Source: Gnetum montanum | Taxonomy: Eukaryota; Streptophyta; Gnetopsida; Gnetales; Gnetaceae | Direction: 5' to 3' | DNA: 64,000 bases | NCBI GenBank assembly: GCA_015680685.1 | Contig: MNCI01001334.1 | Span: 74,206 to 138,205 of the forward strand | In this document: one piece after another, positions 12,032-23,230 of the stretch | How the letters are laid out: each line of letters begins with the position of its first letter | Position numbering within the stretch: the first letter of the stretch is position 1 | Notes under the pieces: model-generated | What the model was told of the DNA's origin: nothing | What the model saw: only the letters and a program-made list of their open reading frames with translations | Database searches by the model: none | Translations under genes and position numbers: made by a program

Positions 12032-12270
12032 TAATCACAGGCGATGTGAACCAAGACTAATTGGCTAACAGTTTTCCCAAAATGCTTGCCCATTGTCAAT
12101 CTATGTGCAATCATATGTGACATAAGTCAAGTATGATAGCCAAAATTGTCTTCCGCAATGTCTACCCATTGATACACAGACTAGGCTACTCAAGTTACAA
12201 TCATAGGTGATGTCAATCAAGTTCTAGAGGTCAACCTAAACTCCCCACAATGCATACCCATTGATCCCAT
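12032..12270. repeat. Degenerate tandem repeat, about 75-90 bp period
   Basis: Three diverged units start near 12032, 12107 and 12197 with AATCAYAGGYGATGT-like text. Each carries a TGCCCATTG/TACCCATTGAT-like ending. Confidence 0.45.
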
Positions 12271-13779
12271 TAATTGCACCATCAAGAGGTTAAAATGTCA
12301 AAGAACACATGATATAGAATACCAAGGATCTGAAATGGTTCAAAAGACACGTGAACAACATGAAACATGCAAGAACCAATGACCACCAGTTAATCACAAT
12401 GGTGGTGTAACTTTCCTTTGAGTTTTGGTATGTTTTTCTTGAGTTTGGATGTGTTTAAACATCTTTTTGGTAAGTTCATAGTGTTTTGAGATCAATGGGA
12501 ACTTATTTGGAGACATTCCAAGGTTTTGGACTTCAAGTTAAATGTCTTTCCTAACAACCCTAGCAAAACAAACATCTGCTTCTTAGTGGTAAAGTAAACA
12601 TCTACTTTCTAGTGGTAGAGTAGATGTCTACTTAAGACATGCACCTTTTTTACCAGGTAGACATCTTGCTAGTCAACTAAGACATTTTTCTAACATCCAA
12701 GACATCTTGTTTGATTAGAAAAAAGGGTTTAATAGCCCAAAGAGATCAACAAATAATAATATTTACTAGGGACTCTAGGGATAAGAAGGTTAAAGCCAGT
12801 AATCATGAGACAATAAGCAATACATTAAAATTGTAACAAAGAGACAAAGCCTAAACTAGTTGTTACTTCATCAAACCTGTTTTTGAACTTTACCTAAAGA
12901 GCATGAAAATCTTTTTTGTTAAAACAAGATGCCAAAATTCGGTTGCTCAAATAGGATGAATCAACATTAGCACTTTTGCTTGTAACTTTTTCCAATCATC
13001 ATCTACATCTTTGAAGATTGTGATGGTTGAAGGACCTCATCGCACTTCTTTTGTGCTAAGATATCTCTCATCACTACCACACTCCATATGCTCCAATTCT
13101 AACCAACAAGCCTATGTATTGTTTGTAACCACTCCATTAACCCACTTTGATACAACTTATTATGAGTTTAACCAAATTTGTAAATAAAAAACAAGAAAAA
13201 CACAAAAAAAAAAAAAAACCACAGTAACCAATGCAAAGCTCTTCCTTTATTTGGAGAAAATAACCCAAGGACACAAGCTGTCATTGATAGCTCTCCTAGC
13301 TTACTGTTGTAACCACACCCGTAAGTCCTTCCTCTTGCACTTTTTTTGTTGTACTTCACACACTTTCCCACCCTTAATTTATAGAAGAACACACTAGTCT
13401 TTTTTCTTTCTATTACGATCTTTAATTAATTTTACAAACTACTAATTATATCTCGAGAAGAGATTACAAAGCTAGAATTTATGAAAGACAACTTAGATTG
13501 ATAAAAAAAGAGGAAAAGATTTCTTCACGTTAACTGATAGTTAACACTTATATCTTAGTATAATCCATGTATTTCAAGTGCCTCGAGAAGAAGCAATAAA
13601 CATGTAAAAATAACTTCATTAAACCTGTATGCCCTATGTGGTAAAATAGAAGTTTCACAAATATTTGGAGAATACATATGACGTGTTTGCTGCACAAACT
13701 ATTGGTTAATAACAAATTTAAACTAAATTGAAATATATGGTATTAAACAATTCAGAATTGCTTTGCTGTGAAGGAGCTG

Positions 13780-14360
13780 ATAAAACAAATCAGCAACCAG
13801 AGAACAAAGAACAAAAGGCATGAGAATTTTAACAAAATCCGAAGAAAGCATAACATGCTGTGCTAATATGCAGAACAAACACAAACAGATTTCTCTGCAA
13901 CAAACTGAAACAAACAAATAGGTGCTTGAAATTGAAAGAATGTGAACAGAGAACAACATTCTCTGATAATATATAGAATAAATCAAAACAGAGTTTTCTC
14001 CAACATACCGGTACAGACAGACTGAAACAAAACAAAGGCAAACTAAAAGAATGTGAACAGAGAACGTCTCTGCAGAAACAAATTTCTGTTCAACATACTG
14101 AAACAAACAAAGGCAGACTACTAAAAGAATGTGAACAGACAACAGCAATCTCTAATACATAGAATAAAGGAAACAGATTTCCCTTCAACATACTGGAACA
14201 AACAAAGAAATTATTTGCACAATGGTTGCTCAAGTTAACAAAATCCAAAGAGAGTACAACATTCTCTGCTTACGTGTAGAATAAGCAGAAAGCCGGAAAC
14301 AGATTTTACTGCAAACGACTGGAACAAACAGGAAAAGTGCTTGCTCAAATTAGAAGCACT
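13780..14360. repeat. Degenerate tandem repeat, about 80-125 bp period
   Basis: About five units recur with GAATGTGAACAGAGAAC (13938, 14049, 14127 and variants) and with CATACTGGAACAAACAAA. They lie 0.6-1.2 kb downstream of the TNL stop codon. Open frames across the region are a by-product of the repetition. Confidence 0.55.
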
Positions 14361-14821
14361 GTTTGCAGAGGACCTGATGCCACAGGAAAAGAACACCAGA
14401 AAATCAAAAAAGAGAAGCACACCCTCCTACACGATGCCCAAAACCAGTTGCCCAATGGCTGCTGTTGATGCCTCCACTAATAAATGGCAGCCCAAATACT
14501 GAAGGAAGGGGCCGCTCAATTACGCATTTCTAATTATCTTAGAAATAAAATAATACATCCAATAATTTTAACAATAATTCAGCCAGTAACAATTCAACAA
14601 TGCTTCAACGATGATTGATGAGCACGAAATTGGGCTTCACCGCCAACACCAACATGAAGCTCAGTTGAAGGCATGTGAAGAAAAGAGAAGGTCGTGTCAT
14701 TGACTTGCATTTCTGTTTACACTCACCTTGTACAAGGGGTAAGATTCTCCTTTAAAGAATGCCTTGATACTATTTCTGGTTAGCCAACACTCTACAAGGA
14801 CCTCCCTAATAACTAATTTTA

Positions 14822-14967
14822 AGCCTTGGAATCTCACTGCATATGCCTAGGAAAGCTTCAATGAAACTTGAAATATGTATGCTGATAGCACAATTTCTCC
14901 ATTTTTTTTTCTTGCCTTGGAATCTCACTTTATATGCTTAGGAAGCGTTCAGAAAAACTGGAAAGAT
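14822..14967. repeat. Short direct duplication spanning the TNL stop codon
   Basis: 14822-14875 and 14914-14967 share GCCTTGGAATCTCACT, then ATATGC and TAGGAA with a few changes. The second copy contains the last codons and stop of the TNL gene; the first lies in its presumed 3' UTR. Confidence 0.55.
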
Positions 14968-17900
14968 ATTGGCTTACGGCGTATGTATTCCAATTTCCAT
15001 CTACGCAAGGCTGCTAAAGTTGAATGAGAGGCATTTGTTTGAAGCAGAGTGTTCAGAGCAGGAGGAATGTTTTGCTCGTTTAGTGAAACTATTTGTTGCA
15101 GTTTTCTTGAATGGATCAGTTTGCCTTTGATTGACATGGAAATTGACATTTCATACAGATTAGCCAGTACTCCTGCTTCCAAGTCAAGGTGATGCCTGGG
15201 ATGTGCAAGGAAGCCATGTTTGCTGCTGTTTCTTCTTTGCTGCTCCAGCAGTAATGCATGGTCATCCGTAAAAAGGCACCGTCTTCTCTTCCATGTTAAG
15301 CCCGACTCTTCTTCCTGTTGCAAGCATCCCCCAAGCGGTTGAATTTAGTTTAGCTATTCTATTCTGGTTGGGGAAAGAAAAATAAAAGAAGGGGAAAAAA
15401 ACAATAGAGGTTCAAAAACTTCTTAATCATCAGACATTACAATGGAACAAATCAGATGCTTACCATAATAAGAGTGTTACAATGACGGGACATTTTGGTT
15501 ATTTGGCAACCCGCAATGTCGAGTGCTGAGAATTCGGAAATGCAGAGCTGAGAAGGCAGTTCAGTCCATGCATGAGACAGCCAGCACTGTTTCATGAGTT
15601 CTGAGGTAAAGATGTTGCATATCTCTGCTGCCAATAACTCATTTTTCCCTTCTTCCCCGGCATCCAGAATAATCAGCCATCCTTCCTTTACAAACGCTTT
15701 GTAGCTTGGATAGCACTGGTCTCCATGTTCCCGTAACTTAAATTCACCACCGTTGACAAACAAGTCCTGGTCATTTAATGTGCATATGTGGACTTGTTCC
15801 CCAAAATCAGAACGCTTACCCACAAAATTACCATGAGAGACATTAGAAAGAACGAATTCAGTTTGAGGCGGGGGGACATGCAAAGGGAAGTCCACGGTGT
15901 AAACGGCTGAAACAAAACCCAACACAGCTGTGCATCCCTTGTTCCTTAATGGGGGGCAAGGGACACGTGTATTAAGCGAGATTCTATGAAAAGAATAACA
16001 GGAGTCATTTTGGGTCCTGAGGAGATCTCTGACCCTTTCTTCCAACGGTGAAAACAATAACGGGCTCGTTTTCACATTTAATTCTCGAGTGTCTGCTGCT
16101 TTTACATGCGAGGACCATTGTAGAATATTTGGTAACGTCTGCAATCAATATAATTGGCCACAACATGTGGAATAAACAATGTGGAGGATGTCCTAAATAA
16201 TCTACTCTACTTCATCCATAGATAAATAATGAACGTGTGATTGAGAATTGCATACCTTGTTCTCCTTGTCCAATGATGCCATGACAGAGTCGTGGTTGAG
16301 GGAGAGTGACAAAAACTCTAACTGATTAGGAAGGTGCTCCACAAGGCCTTCATTGGGAAGGCAGAACTGGTAGCAGCCGCTGATCGTGAGGTACCTCAAA
16401 GAGGTGGCACAGCCGCCTATGCCGGGCATGTGTGTGAGATTTAAACATCCCATCATTCGAAGGGATGAAAGATTAGGAAGGCCTGAAAGCCCAACAATGC
16501 TCCTGAGCTTCAGGCAAGCAGTTACTTGAAGTCTTTGAAGGCGGAGCAATCCCTGCATGTGGATGGCTTCCACCATCCAGCAATTACTCACGCCTAAACT
16601 TTCCAGGCTAGAAAGATTCCCCAGCCAAGATGGGAGTCCTTTCAAAACGATGCAATTGTTAATGCTGAGTGCTGTTAGATTTTGTAAGTTGCCAATGGTG
16701 TCCGGCAACTCCTCTAAATTCCAGCAGCTATCAATAAACAATTGTTTCAAGTGTGAAAGATTTCCTACAGATGCTGGAAGCACTTTAGAATTGAACCACG
16801 AACCAAGCTCTAGAACTTCCAGACTTAAGAGACCGCCTATAAGAGAGTCAAGTAGCCAGTGGAGGTTTACACAATTCCTCAGTTTTAAAGTCTTCAGATG
16901 CTGAAGATTACCCACGGATTGTAGCAGCCATTGGACATTTGCACAATGACCTAGTTCCAGAAACTTGAGATGCCCAAGATTACCCACGGACTGTGCCAAC
17001 TCGTGCATTTGCTGTGGTAGATGGATGGCAGATCCATGCCGTTGTAGAAAATGATTGGCTATTATTAGTTCAAGTTCACTTAATTGAGCAGGTGCATGTT
17101 GATTATGATCTGAAAGAAAATCTGCATCTCCTTGGCTAACCCTACGCACCAACAATGTGAGGTGTTGTTGTTGAGAAGCTTGACCATGCCACTTTGAAAT
17201 TTTCCATCGATCAACATTTTGCTGCTCCGCCTCAGCAATTTCCCAAGACGTTGAGATTTCAAGGTGATGGATGCGTTGTAGCCATTGAAACTGCTCTGCA
17301 GACAACCTTATGTTTTCACAATCCCTCACTTTTACCTTAAGTAAGTTGGTCAAGCATCCAAATGATTTCGGCAGCACTTGCACATGAGGGCAATAGAAGA
17401 TATTCAAGTCTTGTAACTGACGCAGATGTCCAAATGACTCTGGCAGGCATCGCAAGGCTCTGCAAGAGAGTTGGAGTATCTTTAATTTTGGGAGTGTCCC
17501 AAAGGATTCTGGCAGGCATTGCAGGGCAGTGCATCCATTGAGCTCCAATATTTCTAATTGTGACAATTCACCAAGGGATTCCGGCAGGCATTGCAGGGCA
17601 GTGCATTCATCAAGCTCCAATATTTCTAATTGTGACAATTCACCAAAGGATTCCGGTAGGTATTGCAGGGCAGTGCATCCATTGAGCTTCAATATTTCTA
17701 ATTGTGACAATTCACCAAAGGACTCCGGAAGGCATTCAAGCGCTTGACACCACCAGAACACCAATTTTTGTAATTGCAATAGTTTACCAAAGGACTCTGG
17801 CAATGACTTTATTCTGTAACAGCGGATTATGTTCAAGTCACGTAAGCTTCTTAGATCTCCAAAGCTATCCGGAATAGTCTCCAAAAAGGTGCATTCAAGG

Positions 17901-20900
17901 AGTTCTATGCAAGATAAGTGCCTAAACTTTGCAGTGAATTCTGGAAGCCTCTTCAAGTTCATGCAGTTAGATAAACAAAGGTGTCTTATATTTATTGGAG
18001 CCTCCTGTTCGGTTTCAATACCAGAGCATTTCACTTTTGTCAAGGATATTATTTTGCAAAACAACATAAACGCTCTCTCAAACAAAAGCTTATGGGTTGA
18101 ATCTCACCTCCTCTGCCTGATGTTCCCATAACTGTTTCAGCCTTTCACCAGACACATGCAAGGCTCTGACACTTTTTAAGCAGAGTGTCCCAGCAATACA
18201 TTCATATGGAAAATCAATCCACTTCAGCCATAAAAGTTTCTTAGGCAACTTGGAAAGATCACCTTGGTAAACATACCAAATCGAAAAGGTAAACACTAAC
18301 GTTACCAAAATCTCAACTTATTCAAAAGAAATCAAACACACACATTTCTTTAAATATATTTAATTAAATAATTGGTACCTTGAATACAATAACCTTGAAG
18401 GATCAAAAATTGCAAACATGACAATTTTTTGAAGGCATCAACAGGCCATGGACATCCATCTTCATCGAGCACAGCTGAGCCTTGTGAAATTAAGTTTAGA
18501 GCTTTCACCTTTTTACTTCCCTGAAATTGAAATGGACAAAAAGGGACAAACATTGCTCACAGGTGCTTTCCTTGGCACATAAAGAAGCATCAAGTTGGCA
18601 AAGATGAAAACAACAATGTACTATTCAATTTACTTTGCTTGAAAAGCAAGTTCATATTCCAAATACACAGAAATCTACAGTATTCCTACCATTTTATTAG
18701 ATAACATATATCTAATGTCCATGGGATACCACACACGGCTACGACGACCAGGGCATGAGTCTTCTTCTTTAACTATGCTCCTCCCCAAGTCCACAAGCAA
18801 ATCATGCATCCTTAAAACACCACCCACTACCGTAATTAAATTCTTCATCTTCAACTTGTCAAGAGCATATAATACTTCTGAATCACCTTCTTCATCATCA
18901 CATTGTCGAAGTTGAACGAGAAGAACTTCCTTTTCCCGATGCAAAAAGGTGGCCACATCTAAAAACAAACATTTTTCCAACCCAGAATCAAGATGATCGT
19001 AACTGATTTTTAATATTTTTTGCACATCAGGGTGTAAAGAATTTTTTATAGAATTCCATAAATTTTTCCAGAATTTAATCTCTCTCCTATAAAGTTGGCT
19101 GCCAACTACAGTCAATGCTAATGGTATCCCCTCACATTTTGTAACAAATTTTTTTACCAGTTCATTAAATTCATTGCTCACATTGCCACTTCCTCCAAAT
19201 GCATATTGGCAAAATAATTCTTTTGAGGTATGGAAGTCTAAATATGAGATTTCCAATGAAACTAAATTTTGACAGTACCAAGCAGCTCTAAGATCATGCT
19301 TCAAAATTGCCTTTTCCCTGCTTGTTACAATAATGATGCTCTTTGGATTTAGACAAACATCATCTTCGATGAACACTGCACTGAGTGGAATTTTACCATG
19401 GATATTATCTAGCACTACTAAAATTTCTGCATTGTGCAATCTATCCATTAAAAGTTTCTTTCCTTCCATTCTCATGTTTCTTGGCTCATATCTAAGAAGT
19501 TTGCTAATAAGTTGATTGTGGACTTCCTTTACACCGTGTTTCTCAACAAGTCCCCCTACGTCTTCAATAAAGCAGCACATTTTATATTGAGGGCAAATCT
19601 GATTATATAGTTGTTTTGCAAAAGTGGTTTTCCCTATGCCTCCAACACCACTTATTTCCACCGATGTTACACCACATCCATTTTGACAGCATCTCATTAT
19701 ATCATGTTTTATGCTAAGTAACTCTTTTTGTCTTCCAACCAAATTGCCCGGAACAAAAAACAAGCCAACATCAAGTTCATTGAGTATCTTGTTGACAACT
19801 GACATACAACATTCCCTGGATAAAAACACAGTAAAATAAGATAAACCAAATCAATTAGACTTTGGAGAACCTTACTTGTCATCATCAATTATTCCCCAAA
19901 TAAAAACACAGTAAAATGAGAGAAACTAAATCAATTTAGATTTTAGGAACCTTACTTGTCATCACCAATTAAGAGGTAAATGTTTGATGATAGAAAGAAA
20001 ACTTTGATTCCAACTTCACGTATAGATTTCAACTAGTTGATACTACCCTTTGTGCAGAGTAAAACTAAGGAGAAGAAAGCAAACTCCCAAATATTTGTTA
20101 AAATGTAAAAATAAGTATTTATCTTGTTCCGTAACTAATGATAACTGCCTTAAAGTTCAAACTTTAGTTCAGTATGTGTTTTGATTTACATCAAGCTATG
20201 TAACATTTAATTTTGAAATGGTGACATAATTTAATATGAACTGAGGCTGAAGGACCCATAAGATTGATTGGAGATATATTTTCATGAAAAATAAATACAG
20301 ACTACAAATTAACCAAGCAGCAATAGAATCAACAAAAATAAATCATATAAATTTTTTACTGCAATATTATAAAGATGTCTCATATAATTTTTTGAGACTA
20401 GTTTGCTACTCACAAAATTAGTGACTACTCTAAACCCAGGCATCCATCCATGAAGACTTTAACATTAAAGCCTAAAACTAATTTTGAAATCATAGTGTTC
20501 AATATCTCAAGCTAAGCCATCATAATGATGAACCAAAAATAAGCATACACAAATCCAAAGTTAAAGAAAACGTTAATGGCTTAAAATCACTCACCCTTTA
20601 CCGTGTTCTCCCTTGATTTCACCAATCTTGTACAGGGCGTGCCTCCATTTGTCAATGACTTGGGTGGAGTACCTGTTTTTGTCTATGATCTTCTGGAAGC
20701 CCTGCCCAAAATCTCCTTGTAAACGTCGAACATCACAGGGTTCTACATCGTAGAAGATGGGAATAAGCTTAGATTTACCCATCTCGTATTTGTCCACCAT
20801 CATCTGCAGTTCTTTAAGACACCACACAGACTCTGCAAATCCTCTCGAAAGTATGCAGACATCAACCTTGGAACAGGCAATGGCTTCCTCAATGGCCAAA

Positions 20901-21250
20901 GGAAAGCTCTCTCCACTCTGCAACTCTTCTTTGTCAAGAAACGCCTCAACTCCTCTGTCACGCAACAGATCATACATGTGATAAGCCAAGGTGCGCTTCG
21001 TATCAGGGCCTCTGTGACTGATGAACACCTCAAACTTTTTGTTACTACTGCTGTTACCCTCACACTGTGAGGATGACCCAACACCCAAATCTGGCTCTGA
21101 GCAAGGCTGCTGCTGCACATCATGCCGCAGTTTTCTTGGAGGGAATTCCTCATCATCGTCGTCGGCTTGTGTGCGGCTTCTCTTCGATGCTGTTGCTCTC
21201 CCTTCCGAATCACAGGACTTGAGCCACTTAGTTGCACTGTTCTCAGCCAT
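14949..21250 (-). CDS. TIR-NBS-LRR (TNL) immune receptor, seven exons
   Basis: Minus-strand exons: 21250-20595, 19815-18690, 18520-18379, 18262-18108, 18004-16256, 16138-15464, 15314-14949. All junctions are GT-AG and phases agree, giving 1622 residues (27 more if the ATG at 21331 is used). Residues 73-215: TIR domain with SHRGPDTK, BB-loop DKEELQSGESF and the presumed NAD-cleaving Glu147 in WCLKEL. 240-594: NB-ARC with P-loop GVGGIGKTT (275-283), kinase-2 LVVLDNIHG, CEGIPLAL and MHD (555-557). 694-1276: leucine-rich repeats. 1277-1622: post-LRR region of unclear fold. A basic, acidic-flanked leader precedes the TIR. Known family role: pathogen sensing and cell-death signalling through TIR NADase activity. 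No broken residue was seen. The first and last exon limits and the start are least certain. Confidence 0.9.
17499..17786 (-). repeat. 72-bp coding tandem repeat in the TNL leucine-rich region
   Basis: Near-identical 72-base units start at 17499, 17571, 17643 and 17715. Each encodes one 24-residue LRR beginning LPES(F/L)GELSQLEIL. Neighbouring LRRs are far more diverged, so this is a recent in-frame expansion. All units keep the frame. Confidence 0.85.
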
Positions 21251-22344
21251 TTGTTTGCCTTGCTTCAAGAAAGCCAGAAACAGAGAGCGACGGATGTGTG
21301 TATGAGTTGCAGAGAATTCAGAACAACACAAATGCAGCGATGGCGATTCGAAGCTGACTCGCGCAGCAGACTGATATTCAAAGCTTCCTTCGTTGGTGAG
21401 TAAATTTCACGGTATAAATCAAATTTCCACGAAGTTTCCAAGGTAGAAAAGGTAGATGGCACAAGAACCCAAAACGCGCAATTGAAAAGGTCGGGGACCA
21501 GCCAAACCCAAATTTCACGTTCCGAACCAGAGGACCAGAACCCGTGACGGAAAATGGTAATCAGCCTACTTGGAAAACGACTTTACAAATGAAAATTTTA
21601 CAGTATAATTCAAAACCTTAAAAGTATAGCGTAACAAAGAAAATCAGTGCGTTTCGTTTTTTCACTTTCCCTTCGCAGGGACAATGAACGTTCCGAAATT
21701 GTCTTTTTAGCGTTGAAGTCCCATGGCAGACGTTATAGTTTTCACCAATCAATAATGACGATAGATATAGGCCATAGGCGACCTGTGAATTTCAATTTTC
21801 CTAATAATGATGACTGTAACCTGTAACCAGGAACCTTGGCAACTTGTTCTATATTTATCGTTATGCAACCGCTTTGTATGGTCTTCTATCATCTTACCTT
21901 CCTCCTCTTTCATAGGTGGCCTAGTAGAATGAAGAGAAACACGGTAGATTCCCCTTCATTTGCCAGCAAGAAGACTAATTATAATATAGATGATTATGGT
22001 GATTTATTTTTTTAATTTTTTTAAATAATTTTTTTTATTAAATAAATAATATATTTGCACACTTTTATACAATACTGTAATTGTTTCTAAAAAATAGTTA
22101 AAATGAATTAGAAACCAAAAACCTTTAAGATAATCCATTTTTTAAATCTGATTTAAGAATTTTTTTTAATTTTTTATCTTCAACACTAGAGAAAAACACA
22201 AATGTAGTGATGGCGATGCTTAGCTGAATCATGCAACATACACATATGTGTTGATAGCTTCGTTGAGGACTTTCCTGACTTGGATGAATAGCATAATAAG
22301 AAAGCAAAATACATTATGGAAAAAGTGATTTGCTTAAGGACACG
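21251..22344 (-). promoter_or_regulatory. 5' flank of the TNL gene
   Basis: About 1.1 kb between the TNL start and the LTR of element C. It contains an alternative in-frame upstream ATG at 21331 and AT-rich runs at 21990-22170. I see no other gene and no single convincing TATA box, so the native promoter position stays undefined. Confidence 0.4.
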
Positions 22345-23196
22345 TGATGAGTGGTGGAGCATTCAACACTCAACCATACAAGTCATGAGTGTTCATGCAT
22401 AACGCAATCATAATTTGTAAATCGGCAATGTTGTTGTACTAGTAATTGAGTTAAGCTCGTGATCACTATCTTCCCACTTCAAGCTAGTGAAGTCTAAGTG
22501 TATGGTTTAGCTTGCAGTGAGGCATATGATAGTGTAGACATAATGAACATAGAATTAAGTGCTAAGTCTAAGTAATAAAAGAAATGTAAGTCTAGTCTAG
22601 CCTATAGTGATGAGCATTCATTCTTGATTTATTGTACACGCCTTGGGCTCATATAACCATTATTGGGTTACCAAGTGAGTTCACTATTGAGCGAATTAAG
22701 TGAAACCACTACTGGGATTACCAAACAATTATACTTAAGTGCTCAAAATCAGTCGTACTCATTCCGCTTTAATAATATGCAAGTAAAAATAAAGTGCTTG
22801 AGAAAGTAAGGTATTAGGCCAGTAAAACAATGAAAATTATGCTAAGTAAATAGAAGAAACTAATGGAATGCTACAATGATGGGAAATAGTCTCGATCTTT
22901 ATTACCATCACAACTTGTTTGAATAAAGATATCGTTCAACTATCACACATCACACTGCGAGCATTCACTCTTTATCGCTAAGTCTAACTCATGAAATCAA
23001 ACCATAAGAGTTCTATTACTAGTGAAATGAAAACGTTGTTGGATCATGTGCCCAAGTGTGATATTTATAGGGTTGCACACATCCTGAGACATTGTATCAA
23101 TAATGATGTATCATGTGTAGTGACATCATATCAATGACATCGTTGATACGACGTTGTTACTATGATGCCACATTAGAACATAATTTGACTTTATCA
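22345..23196 (-). repeat. 3' LTR of element C
   Basis: On the plus strand it runs from TGATGAGTGG to TTTATCA and is followed by the complement of a purine tract (TACCTCCAC). The minus strand has a TATA box (CTATAAATAT at about 23061-23070). The partner LTR is absent, and the sequence differs clearly from the B/E and A/G/H LTRs. It points toward the TNL gene, 1.1 kb away. Confidence 0.7.
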
Positions 23197-23230
23197 TACC
23201 TCCACAATTGACTAGAAACTCATCCTCGAG

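Larger units (their letters stand above)
10451..14948. other. AT-rich spacer downstream of the TNL gene
   Basis: No coding region with a recognisable domain on either strand. Contents seen: a TGTTAGG-starting segment from about 10455 with a TATATAAG box near 10891, degenerate repeats at 12032-12270 and 13780-14360, an A-run near 13200-13218, and a short duplication at 14822-14967. Confidence 0.6.

Noticed and set aside
13723-14148. Hydrophobic 141-residue open frame on the minus strand
   Set aside because: Lies in a degenerate tandem repeat; the Leu/Cys/Phe-rich text repeats with the DNA period and has no start context or homologue I know.
15160-21400. Plus-strand open frames opposite the TNL exons
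   Set aside because: Shadows of the real exons; they have no domain of their own.
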